From the NCBI GenBank assembly GCA_002410715.1, contig DHOG01000136.1, positions 8,921 through 15,010 of the forward strand: 6,090 bases of DNA, written 5' to 3'. Each line of letters starts with the position of its first letter. Positions within the stretch are counted from its first letter, which is position 1. The position numbers and the translations under genes are program-made. The notes below the pieces were generated by a model. It ran no database searches. It was not told where the DNA came from and saw only the letters and a program-made list of their open reading frames with translations. The DNA comes from Ruminococcaceae bacterium UBA5396 (lineage in GTDB: Bacteria > Bacillota > Clostridia > Oscillospirales > Acutalibacteraceae). This document shows, piece after piece, positions 1 through 5,805 of this stretch.

Positions 1-2075
1 CTGAGTGGCAGGGGAGTGTATTCACTTCTTTCACTGCCTTAAAACAAGATTCTCTTGGCAGTACGGGTGCTTTAATCAAAGCATTCGGTGGTGAGCTGAA
101 TGAACAGTATATCAGTCGCAGGCTTGTTTTTAACACCCCCGCCAAAACAACATTCACAACCTATGAATCAAAAATAAACATTCGAGGCAGCGCCGACCCG
201 AATTTCCCTCTTACAATGAACGGCAAAAAGGTTTCACTGTCGGAACACGGCTTTTTCTCGCTAGATTTTAATCTGTCGCTGGGACTTAACACCTATACAT
301 TTTCACACAAAGGGTTAACCGTTACATATAGAATTACGCATAAAGTCGTAGTCTTAAAAAGTATCCAGCCGGCATCAAACATGTCTTTAGATGGGGGCAC
401 CACAATCGGTATCAGTGCAGAAGCATATAAGGGCTCAAATGTCTATGCAAAGCTTGGCAATGTGACAATTAAGATGAAGCCGGTGTCTAGGCAGACAGAT
501 GAAAGCGAAGGTAAAAAAGAATCTGATTATGTGAACTACGACGGGGAATATACCATGCCTGCGGGAATTATTAATAAGAAACAGACGTTAGGTCAAATTA
601 TGGTCTACGGCAGTTATAAAGGAATGAACGAAAGCAAAACAGGCGGATCGATTACGGTAAAGCCACTTCCTATACCGGATCCGGACGATGACAAGCCGAT
701 TATTACGGGAGACGACAGCCCGATTGACCCGGGGATTGGAGATAAAGTTCTTAAAAGCGGGGAAATCATTGCGGTAACAAAAAATTATGCTGAAACCTTT
801 AATGGAAATACAACCGATGACTGGTCGCGTCCCAATAATGCCTATCTTCCCAAAGGCACTACCGATGTAGTTGTAAAAAAGGTTGTTGGCTCAAATTCCT
901 ATTATCTATTGGGCTGCGGAAGACGGGTATATCAGAGTGACGTTACCACTTTTATCAAAAGCGGAAAAATCACAGCCAATAAAATGTCGGATGCTTCGGT
1001 GAGCGTAAACACAAAAGCAACAAATATTACGTTGGATTCCACATGGCATGTACCGTATAATTTAAAGCTGTTGCCCCAGAAATATGTAAACGAAGACGAA
1101 CAAAACTATAATATTAGTTCATTCACCGCAACATATGTTGATATTATCTTTTCCTACACCACCGACATCAAGGGTACTCCCAATGTATCATCAAGTCCTT
1201 TATTTACCTCTGCCGAGTGGATAAAGGGAAGCGATAACACCTATACGCTCCGGCTGCATCTGAGAAATAAGGGTGCTTTCTATGGCTATTCGGTAGGCTG
1301 GGATAAGAGTAGGATCACATTTTCCTTTAAGAATCCGACGGCGATTGCTTCCGGCAACAAGCCTCTGACAGGAAAGCGTATTGTAATTGATCCAGGCCAT
1401 GGAGTTGACGATAACGGAGATAAAAGTGGTACCGGTGGGGGAAACACAAGTGAACGAGCCGAAGTTTTAAAATACGGATTACAACTTTGTGATAAACTTA
1501 TTTCATTGGGTGCAACCGTTATCATGACGAGAACGACTGAGAGAGCACCTAAAGGAACACTTAATCTGTCTGTACGCACTGATTTCGCCAGAAACAACTA
1601 CACTGATTTATTTATAAGCATTCATATGGATAGCTATTCAAATTCCAGCGCCAGAGGATACACCATTTTCTATTTAAATGAATTTGCTTATCCTTTTGCC
1701 AAGGCACTAAACGAAAGGGTAAACCCGGTTTACAAGAGTTTGGCGGGCATAAATGGAAGAGGGTTTAAGTGGGGATACTATGAAGTTACTAATCTGCATG
1801 ACTGTCCATCTATTCTTATAGAGTGTGGGTTTATGTCAAATAAAGATGATTTAGAATTGATAATCTCGAGCAACTATCGAAACAAGCTTACGCAGGCTAT
1901 GGCGGATGGTATTGTCAATTATTTTAATTCGATATCCACCATCGCGGGCAAAACTGCGGTGACCGAAAGCCCAACATCGACTACAACTACCACAGCCACG
2001 GTTTCGACCACCACCATTGTTCCTGCAGGATTCCTTGCTTTGTCAAGATACAGAAAAAAGAGAAGAAGCCGGTAA
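1..2075 (+). CDS. N-acetylmuramoyl-L-alanine amidase (Amidase_3), secreted multidomain protein, 5' partial
   Basis: The frame is open from nt 3, so the gene enters from the left; the ATG at 216 is internal. The visible part is 690 residues. Residues about 54-120 look like an Ig-like beta domain (pattern G-x-A-D, L-T-x-N-G, G-x-F-S, G-L-N). A second beta-rich stretch covers about 119-220, then an Asp/Pro linker (222-245). A region at about 253-450 ends in an AMIN-like section. The Amidase_3 catalytic domain spans about 457-645. Its expected zinc and catalytic residues are all present: His466 (DPGHG), Glu484 (SERAEV), His541 (SIHMDS) and Glu607 (IECGFMSN). Such enzymes are zinc hydrolases that cut the bond between N-acetylmuramic acid and L-Ala in peptidoglycan. 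A Thr-rich tail (about 655-675) leads to a very short hydrophobic stretch and a basic end (RYRKKRRSR), like a shortened membrane anchor. The signal peptide lies outside the window. Family assignment is firm; the accessory domain names are tentative. Confidence 0.93.
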   Translation, partial: EWQGSVFTSFTALKQDSLGSTGALIKAFGGELNEQYISRRLVFNTPAKTTFTTYESKINIRGSADPNFPLTMNGKKVSLSEHGFFSLDFNLSLGLNTYTFSHKGLTVTYRITHKVVVLKSIQPASNMSLDGGTTIGISAEAYKGSNVYAKLGNVTIKMKPVSRQTDESEGKKESDYVNYDGEYTMPAGIINKKQTLGQIMVYGSYKGMNESKTGGSITVKPLPIPDPDDDKPIITGDDSPIDPGIGDKVLKSGEIIAVTKNYAETFNGNTTDDWSRPNNAYLPKGTTDVVVKKVVGSNSYYLLGCGRRVYQSDVTTFIKSGKITANKMSDASVSVNTKATNITLDSTWHVPYNLKLLPQKYVNEDEQNYNISSFTATYVDIIFSYTTDIKGTPNVSSSPLFTSAEWIKGSDNTYTLRLHLRNKGAFYGYSVGWDKSRITFSFKNPTAIASGNKPLTGKRIVIDPGHGVDDNGDKSGTGGGNTSERAEVLKYGLQLCDKLISLGATVIMTRTTERAPKGTLNLSVRTDFARNNYTDLFISIHMDSYSNSSARGYTIFYLNEFAYPFAKALNERVNPVYKSLAGINGRGFKWGYYEVTNLHDCPSILIECGFMSNKDDLELIISSNYRNKLTQAMADGIVNYFNSISTIAGKTAVTESPTSTTTTTATVSTTTIVPAGFLALSRYRKKRRSR

Positions 2076-2092
2076 TGATACATTGATGCTAT

Positions 2093-2138
2093 ATCCATAC
2101 GAAAAAACGTTCTACAAGGGGCGTTTTTTTGTATGGAT
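2093..2138 (+). terminator. Intrinsic terminator after the amidase gene
   Basis: Arms at 2093-2110 and 2121-2138 form an 18-bp stem including two G-U pairs around a 10-nt loop. An A-run lies in the left arm and a seven-T run in the right arm. It sits 17 nt after the amidase stop. The A/T arrangement would allow it to work in both directions. It separates the amidase from the ABC operon. Confidence 0.85.
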
Positions 2139-2170
2139 GACGATTGATAAATCATACCAAAGTTGTATAC

Positions 2171-2200
2171 TTGATATATACCTGCACCATCAGGTATTAC
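2171..2200 (+). promoter_or_regulatory. Candidate sigma-A promoter of the ABC importer operon
   Basis: TTGATA (2171-2176, 5/6 to consensus) and TATTAC (2195-2200, 4/6) are separated by 18 nt. They lie between the upstream terminator and the ribosome binding site of the binding-protein gene. The -10 match is only moderate, so the assignment is tentative. No conserved riboswitch structure was recognised in the leader. Confidence 0.45.
2178..2197. promoter_or_regulatory. Inverted repeat in the promoter spacer, candidate operator
   Basis: ATACCTG and CAGGTAT are perfect 7-bp arms around 6 nt (CACCAT), filling the spacer between the proposed -35 and -10 boxes. A dyad in this place is typical of a regulator binding site and would control the importer operon. 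The regulator is unknown, and no regulator gene is in the window. Confidence 0.4.
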
Positions 2201-2244
2201 ATGCAATGAAATACTGAACGTTGTACATTTAAGGAGAATGAAAC

Positions 2245-3270
2245 ATGAAGGCTAGAAGAATATCTGCATTGCTGGCTGCCGCCTTTCTATCATTGGCAAT
2301 ACTGGCGGGGTGCTCGCCAGATAAAAGCGAATCATCTGCAACTTCCGATTCAACATCAAAACCCGCCGAAAAGACAAAAATCAATGTCGCGGTGATTAAA
2401 GGTCCGTCGGGTATCGGCATGGTGAATTTAATGGAAGCCAACGCCAATGGTACCACGTCAAATAAATATGATTTTACGGTTGTTTCCTCACCCGATGAGA
2501 TTGTATCTAAAATCAGCAGTGGCGCAGTCGACCTTGCCACACCTCCCACCAATATGGCTTCTGCTTTATATAAGAAAACCGGTGGCAATGTACAGATGCT
2601 TGCGGCAAGCACAAAAGGCGTACTTTATATCCTGGAAAATGGGAATACTGTCAAAAAGGTTTCCGACCTTAAAGGCAAGACAATCTACGCAACCGGTCAG
2701 GGCGCCAATCCCGAGTTTGTGCTGAATTATATACTGACTAAAAACGGTCTTGATCCAAAAAAAGATGTGAACATCGAGTTTAGAACAGAAAATGACGAGC
2801 TGTCAGCGTTGCTGGCAAATGGTACTGCCAAAATTGCCCTTGTACCCGAACCGATTGTAACGGCAGTCAAAGCCAAAAAACCCGAGCTTCAAGTAGCACT
2901 TAATATGACCAACGAATGGGATGCCGTATCAGGCGGTGAAAGTCAGCTTTTGATGGGCTGTGTGATCGGACGCAAGGAGTTTGTCAGTCAGAATCCGGAT
3001 GCAATAGAAGCATTTCTTGCCGAATATAAAACCTCGATTGAAAAGGCAACCTCAAACATTGATGCTTCAGCATCACTTTGCGAAACGTATGAAATCATAC
3101 CAAAGGCAGCGGTAGCCAAGGCTGCCATTCCGCGCAGCGGCTTGACCTATATCGACGGAAATGATATGATGAAGCAAATTAAGGGCTATTTTGAAGTGCT
3201 GTTTGCTGCTGAGCCAAAGTCGGTCGGGGGAGCGTTGCCGGATGACGCATTTTACTACAACGCCAAATAA
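2245..3270 (+). CDS. ABC transporter substrate-binding lipoprotein (NitT/TauT/SsuA-like)
   Basis: This 341-residue protein begins with a lipoprotein signal: positive residues (MKARR), a hydrophobic core, and the lipobox LAGC at residues 20-23. It should be cleaved before Cys23 and anchored to the outer face of the membrane. A Ser/Lys-rich linker (about 24-44) precedes the binding domain, which starts at about residue 45 and resembles the type II periplasmic binding proteins of nitrate, taurine, sulfonate and thiamine-precursor importers. Recognisable stretches include GPSGIGMVNLME near 53-64, a DLATPP segment, and SDLKGKTIYATGQG. The start is supported by AAGGAG at 2231-2236, 8 nt upstream. 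The permease and ATPase genes follow at once, so it delivers substrate to that importer. The ligand cannot be told from sequence: nothing specific to sulfonate, nitrate or pyrimidine precursors was recognised. Confidence 0.9.
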   Translation: MKARRISALLAAAFLSLAILAGCSPDKSESSATSDSTSKPAEKTKINVAVIKGPSGIGMVNLMEANANGTTSNKYDFTVVSSPDEIVSKISSGAVDLATPPTNMASALYKKTGGNVQMLAASTKGVLYILENGNTVKKVSDLKGKTIYATGQGANPEFVLNYILTKNGLDPKKDVNIEFRTENDELSALLANGTAKIALVPEPIVTAVKAKKPELQVALNMTNEWDAVSGGESQLLMGCVIGRKEFVSQNPDAIEAFLAEYKTSIEKATSNIDASASLCETYEIIPKAAVAKAAIPRSGLTYIDGNDMMKQIKGYFEVLFAAEPKSVGGALPDDAFYYNAK

Positions 3271-4042
3271 TAAAATTCGCGGGTTGCTTGCCGGATTTGG
3301 GGCAGCTGTATTCTGGCTGGCGGTATGGCAACTGATTAGTATGCTTGTGGCGCAGGAGCTTCTTGTTCCTGCGCCTTTGATGGTTTTAAAAGCGCTGGGC
3401 AGACTTGTGGTAACCACAACATTCTGGCGATCAACCTATCTGTCTTTACTGCGTATTGTTGTGGGGTTTGTCACCGGTATCTTTTGCGGAAGTGGGGCGG
3501 CTATCCTTACAACACGATTCAAAGCTGCCGATTTCTTGATATCCCCCGTACTGCGTATTATCCGTGCGACGCCGGTGGCATCCTTCATTATTTTGGCGCT
3601 GGTTTGGATTAGAACCGGATGGCTGCCTGCGTTTATATCTTTTCTTATGGTGGTACCTGTTGTATGGAGCAATGTCGAAAACGGAATCAGGCAGATTGAC
3701 GATAAGCTGCTGGAAATGGCACAGGTACTCCGGCTGGGACGGCTGAAAACACTGCTGCATATCCGAATCCCATCGGTAATGCCGTATTTTACAGCCGCAT
3801 GCACCACCGGCATGGGTTTGGCGTGGAAGTCAGGGATTGCGGCAGAGGTGATTTGCCGCCCCGATTTTTCAATCGGAAAGCAGCTTCAAAACGCCAAAAT
3901 ATATTTGGAAACGCCGGATGTATTTGCATGGACGATTACGATTGTTTTGCTCAGCATGCTGCTTGAAAAGCTGCTGGTTTTGGCGACTGGGCGTTTCGGA
4001 CATTGGTTTCACACAGGAGCAGCCGGTAAAGAATCAAAATAA
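3242..4042 (+). CDS. ABC transporter permease (SsuC/TauC-like, BPD_transp_1)
   Basis: This 266-residue integral membrane protein has about six hydrophobic segments, at roughly 15-36, 67-89, 101-123, 127-147, 185-205 and 235-258. The cytoplasmic EAA loop that docks onto the ATPase runs from E158-x-A160 through G166 to I176-P177. Length and motif fit SsuC/TauC/ThiX-type permeases, which act as homodimers. The ATG at 3242 was chosen over the in-frame ATG at 3191. It follows a GGGGGAG site (3226-3232), gives the usual family length and drops a polar, Cys-rich leader unlike this family. With this start the gene overlaps the binding-protein gene by 29 nt, suggesting translational coupling. It would form the channel of the importer; the substrate is unknown. 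Confidence 0.9.
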   Translation: MTHFTTTPNNKIRGLLAGFGAAVFWLAVWQLISMLVAQELLVPAPLMVLKALGRLVVTTTFWRSTYLSLLRIVVGFVTGIFCGSGAAILTTRFKAADFLISPVLRIIRATPVASFIILALVWIRTGWLPAFISFLMVVPVVWSNVENGIRQIDDKLLEMAQVLRLGRLKTLLHIRIPSVMPYFTAACTTGMGLAWKSGIAAEVICRPDFSIGKQLQNAKIYLETPDVFAWTITIVLLSMLLEKLLVLATGRFGHWFHTGAAGKESK

Positions 4043-4053
4043 ACCAGACAGGA

Positions 4054-4089
4054 CTTGCATTTCATTTTTAATTATAAGGCGAATGCAAG
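4054..4089 (+). other. Hairpin in the permease-ATPase gap
   Basis: CTTGCATT (4054-4061) and AATGCAAG (4082-4089) are perfect 8-bp arms around a 20-nt AT-rich loop, in the 81-nt gap between permease and ATPase genes. No T-run follows, so it is not a standard terminator. It could be an RNA processing or stability element that adjusts ATPase output. Confidence 0.4.
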
Positions 4090-4123
4090 GCAAGGGTCTA
4101 TGCCCGGTTAAGGGGTACTGAAA

Positions 4124-4729
4124 ATGGCAATCGAGTTTGAAAACATTCATTTTTCATATGATGGTACCAAAAAGGTGTTGGACGGGCTTTCTCTGTCTCT
4201 TCCGGAATACGGTGCTGTTTGCTTGTCCGGACCTTCTGGGTGCGGAAAAACTACACTGCTGCGATTGCTTGCCGGTCTTGAAAAGCCTCAGAGCGGCAGA
4301 ATAACAGGGCTGGACAATTTGCGTGTTTCCTATGTGTTTCAGGAAAATCGGCTGCTTCCTTGGATGTCAGCACTCGATAACGTCGCAATTATAGGCGGAG
4401 AGAACCGATTCAAAAATGCACAGCTCTGGCTTGAGCGGGTAGGTCTTGGTATGGATATGCATAAGTATCCGGACGAATTGAGCGGGGGGATGAGACAGCG
4501 TATCTCCATCGCCCGTGCGCTTGCCGCACCTTTTGATATTTTAATCCTTGACGAGCCGTTTATAGGCCTTGATGCTCCGCTTTGGAAGTCGATTGCGGGC
4601 ATGATTCGGGAATCCTGCGGAAATAAGCTGGTAATATTGGTTACGCATCTAATCGAACAGGCGGATAGATTGGGGGCAGAAATGGTAGAATTCACAGGCC
4701 CTCCCTTACGCATTGTGAAGTCAGAATAA
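4124..4729 (+). CDS. ABC transporter ATP-binding protein (SsuB/TauB-like)
   Basis: This 201-residue cytoplasmic ATPase powers the importer encoded just upstream. All core motifs are intact: Walker A GPSGCGKT (36-43), Q-loop Gln73 in FQENRLLPW (typical of the nitrate/sulfonate/taurine ATPases), signature LSGGM (119-123), Walker B ILILDEP (139-145, catalytic Glu144), D-loop Asp150 and switch His175. The start is supported by AAGGGG at 4110-4115, 8 nt upstream. It is clearly shorter than SsuB/TauB proteins (about 250 residues): the helical region is compact and the C-terminus ends soon after the H-loop strand. Nothing essential to the nucleotide-binding fold appears lost. No terminator is seen between its stop and the tRNA promoter, so operon transcripts probably run into the tRNA gene. 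Confidence 0.92.
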   Translation: MAIEFENIHFSYDGTKKVLDGLSLSLPEYGAVCLSGPSGCGKTTLLRLLAGLEKPQSGRITGLDNLRVSYVFQENRLLPWMSALDNVAIIGGENRFKNAQLWLERVGLGMDMHKYPDELSGGMRQRISIARALAAPFDILILDEPFIGLDAPLWKSIAGMIRESCGNKLVILVTHLIEQADRLGAEMVEFTGPPLRIVKSE

Positions 4730-4734
4730 AGGCA

Positions 4735-4763
4735 TTGACATTTTGGAACTTTTCATCTAAAAT
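4735..4763 (+). promoter_or_regulatory. Strong sigma-A promoter of tRNA-Ala
   Basis: A perfect -35 TTGACA (4735-4740) and a -10 TAAAAT (4758-4763, 5/6) are separated by exactly 17 nt. Transcription should start near 4770, about 20 nt before the mature tRNA. The -35 box begins 6 nt after the ATPase stop codon. Confidence 0.85.
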
Positions 4764-4788
4764 ATATCACAGCATTGACGTGCAATTT

Positions 4789-4864
4789 GGGCTCGTAGCT
4801 CAGCTGGGAGAGCGCTGCGTTCGCAACGCAGAGGTCGAGAGTTCGATCCTCTTCGGGTCCACCA
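4789..4864 (+). tRNA. tRNA-Ala, anticodon CGC
   Basis: The 76-nt sequence folds as a full cloverleaf. The acceptor GGGCTCG pairs with CGGGTCC, with two wobbles including G3-U70, the known alanine identity pair. The D-stem is GCTC/GAGC. The anticodon arm is CTGCG/CGCAG with loop TTCGCAA, giving anticodon CGC for Ala codon GCG. The T-stem is GAGAG/CTCTT with loop TTCGATC. The CCA end is encoded (4862-4864). It has its own strong promoter and a terminator that starts at the last A of CCA. Confidence 0.97.
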
Positions 4865-4898
4865 AAAAGACTGTCGATTTTTGTCGTCAGTCTTTTTT
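4864..4898 (+). terminator. Intrinsic terminator after tRNA-Ala
   Basis: AAAAAGACTG (4864-4873) pairs with CAGTCTTTTT (4888-4897) around a 14-nt loop and is followed by a T-run. It ends the tRNA transcript and probably also the ABC operon transcript, which has no terminator of its own. Confidence 0.85.
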
Positions 4899-4908
4899 AT
4901 GTTATAAT
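4881..4908 (+). promoter_or_regulatory. Candidate promoter of the GNAT gene
   Basis: A perfect -10 TATAAT (4903-4908) lies 16 nt after a weak -35 TTGTCG (4881-4886, 4/6). The -35 overlaps the tRNA terminator. The start site would lie near 4915, giving a leader of about 60 nt. Confidence 0.5.
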
Positions 4909-4976
4909 GGAAAAAGATAGCTATTTGTGATAAGATATAAGTACAGATTATTTATATTATGTGAGGTGATACTTTA

Positions 4977-5528
4977 ATGAATAGTGTGCCAGAAATCTTG
5001 GGGAAAGATTTAATATTGCGCAGAATACAGTTAAGTGATATTGAAGATAGATTTAAAATTGGCAGACATCACGAGTTCGTACACATGTGCGGCGGCGAAA
5101 GCCTATTAAAGCCAGAATTCCCTGATAAATCTGTATGGGTAAATTGGTATGAAAGTAATAAGGACACGGAATATTCGTGGATAATAGAGAAAAATGGGCA
5201 TTGCATTGGTTCTGCTGGATTTCATCATATTTCTACAGCAGACAATTCTGCAACATATCGTATTGGGATTTTTGATCCCTTATACCAATCGAAAGGTGTG
5301 GGAACAGAAGTTACCAAGCTACTTTTAAAATATGGTTTTGAACAAATGAAATGGCATAGAATTGACTTAAGGGTATTAGAGTATAATTTACGTGGTATTA
5401 GATGTTATGAAAAGTGTGGATTTAAAAAAGACGGAATGTTAAGAGAAAACGCTTTTGTTGAGGGTAAATATTACTCAGATATAGTTATGAGTATTTTAGA
5501 TTATGAATACTTCACAAAACTAGAATAA
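4977..5528 (+). CDS. GNAT family N-acetyltransferase (RimJ/RimL-like, Acetyltransf_3)
   Basis: This 183-residue cytoplasmic enzyme should move an acetyl group from acetyl-CoA to an amine. The acetyl-CoA pyrophosphate loop is intact: Q104-S-K-G-V-G109. The preceding strand (Y94-RIGIF) and following helix fit motif A. The later stretch with N137, RGIRCYEKCGF (139-149), is the typical motif B of RimJ/RimL-type enzymes that modify protein N-termini or small molecules. The substrate is unknown. A site AGGTGA (4964-4969) lies 7 nt before the ATG. The gene is visibly AT-richer in base and codon use than the amidase and ABC genes. It also lies between a tRNA-Ala gene and a decayed copy of that tRNA, so it may have been acquired separately. 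It appears monocistronic, with its own probable promoter and terminator. Confidence 0.9.
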   Translation: MNSVPEILGKDLILRRIQLSDIEDRFKIGRHHEFVHMCGGESLLKPEFPDKSVWVNWYESNKDTEYSWIIEKNGHCIGSAGFHHISTADNSATYRIGIFDPLYQSKGVGTEVTKLLLKYGFEQMKWHRIDLRVLEYNLRGIRCYEKCGFKKDGMLRENAFVEGKYYSDIVMSILDYEYFTKLE

Positions 5529-5529
5529 A

Positions 5530-5559
5530 GCACGAGGGTTCACATCCCTACGCCAGTGC
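5530..5559 (+). other. Small nested hairpin in the GNAT 3' region
   Basis: GCAC (5530-5533) can pair with GTGC (5556-5559), enclosing AGGG (5535-5538) paired with CCCT (5546-5549) around loop TTCACAT. The inner part looks like a tRNA T-arm, but no other tRNA parts are present. It may be a repeat remnant or part of the mRNA tail; its identity is unknown. Confidence 0.25.
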
Positions 5560-5583
5560 ATATATTTTGTCCAACCATTCCAC

Positions 5584-5613
5584 AATCCGTATCCGGAAGG
5601 GTGCGGATTTTTT
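5584..5613 (+). terminator. Intrinsic terminator after the GNAT gene
   Basis: AATCCGTATCC (5584-5594) pairs over 11 bp, two of them G-U, with GGGTGCGGATT (5599-5609). The loop is the tetraloop GGAA, and a T-run extends to 5613. It sits 55 nt after the GNAT stop and 8 nt before the tRNA-like copy. Confidence 0.88.
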
Positions 5614-5621
5614 GCACTTTT

Positions 5622-5717
5622 GGGCTCGTAGCTCAGCATAGCGAACGCAGTTCGCTTTGGAGAGACGCTGCGTTCGCAACGCAGAGGTCGTCAGTTCGAT
5701 CCTCTTCGTTTCCACCA
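5622..5717 (+). pseudogene. Degenerate tRNA-Ala(CGC) copy with D-arm insertion
   Basis: This 96-nt sequence is a full-length relative of the tRNA at 4789-4864. The first 16 nt (GGGCTCGTAGCTCAGC), the whole anticodon arm (5668-5684, anticodon CGC at 5675-5677), the TTCGATC loop and the CCA end are kept. About 20 extra nt sit in the D-arm (about 5638-5657, plus an extra A near 5665), breaking the D-stem. The T-stem 5' strand has changed from GAGAG to GTCAG, and the acceptor 3' strand from CGGGTCC to CGTTTCC, each losing two pairs. It is therefore unlikely to act as a tRNA. No good promoter is visible: the GNAT terminator lies directly upstream. A sound terminator follows. It could be a simple pseudogene or, less likely, a tRNA-derived RNA. 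Confidence 0.85.
5641..5677 (+). repeat. Inverted repeat: D-arm insertion complementary to the anticodon arm
   Basis: GCGAACGCAG (5641-5650) is the exact reverse complement of CTGCGTTCGC (5668-5677), which includes the anticodon. The same insertion can instead fold on itself: AGCGAAC (5640-5646 region, arms ending at 5655) with GTTCGCT around GCA. Two competing hairpins are thus possible. Confidence 0.8.
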
Positions 5718-5718
5718 C

Positions 5719-5754
5719 ACCTGCGGTGAGCAATTCGCACACTGCAGGTTTTTT
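5719..5754 (+). terminator. Intrinsic terminator after the tRNA-Ala copy
   Basis: ACCTGCGGTG (5719-5728) pairs with CACTGCAGGT (5740-5749), 10 bp with one G-U, around an 11-nt loop, followed by six T (5749-5754). It starts 2 nt after the CCA of the degenerate tRNA and is not the same sequence as the terminator of the intact tRNA. Confidence 0.85.
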
Positions 5755-5785
5755 CTAGGTATAAACCATCATTATACCACCAGAT

Positions 5786-5805
5786 GATATGGAATCCGCC
5801 CCTAC
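5786..5805. repeat. 20-nt intergenic repeat, copy 1
   Basis: This matches GATATNGAATCCGCNCCTAC and is 18/20 identical to the copy at 5975-5994, in the same orientation. It abuts the 99-bp multi-hairpin element. In this copy the left half of the palindrome has diverged. Confidence 0.7.

Noticed and set aside
216..218. ATG at 216 as start of the amidase gene
   Set aside because: The frame is open upstream to the window edge and the upstream residues continue the same Ig-like domain; no ribosome binding site precedes this ATG.
2139..2244. Riboswitch (TPP or similar) before the ABC operon
   Set aside because: The leader is short and none of the conserved riboswitch core motifs I know is visible; no terminator hairpin precedes the start codon.
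3191..3193. ATG at 3191 as start of the permease
   Set aside because: It would overlap the previous gene by 80 nt and add a polar Cys-rich leader; the ATG at 3242 has a Shine-Dalgarno-like site and gives the usual family length.
1200..3813. Several minus-strand ORFs opposite the amidase, binding-protein and permease genes
   Set aside because: They lie opposite clearly coding genes, show no domain pattern and lack convincing ribosome binding sites.
4735..4920. Small + strand ORF of 61 codons
   Set aside because: It is a translation through the tRNA promoter, the tRNA-Ala gene and its terminator.
5535..5549. A third tRNA indicated by a T-arm-like hairpin
   Set aside because: The loop lacks the conserved A58, and no acceptor, anticodon or D arm can be found around it.
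4789..5717. Integrative element with att sites at tRNA-Ala
   Set aside because: No recombinase gene is present and the second tRNA copy is full length, not a 3' fragment; kept only as a possible small cassette.
5548..5742. Minus-strand ORF of 64 codons
   Set aside because: It reads the reverse complement of the degenerate tRNA and terminator; its SALRTQR stretch is a known artefact of translating tRNA genes backwards.
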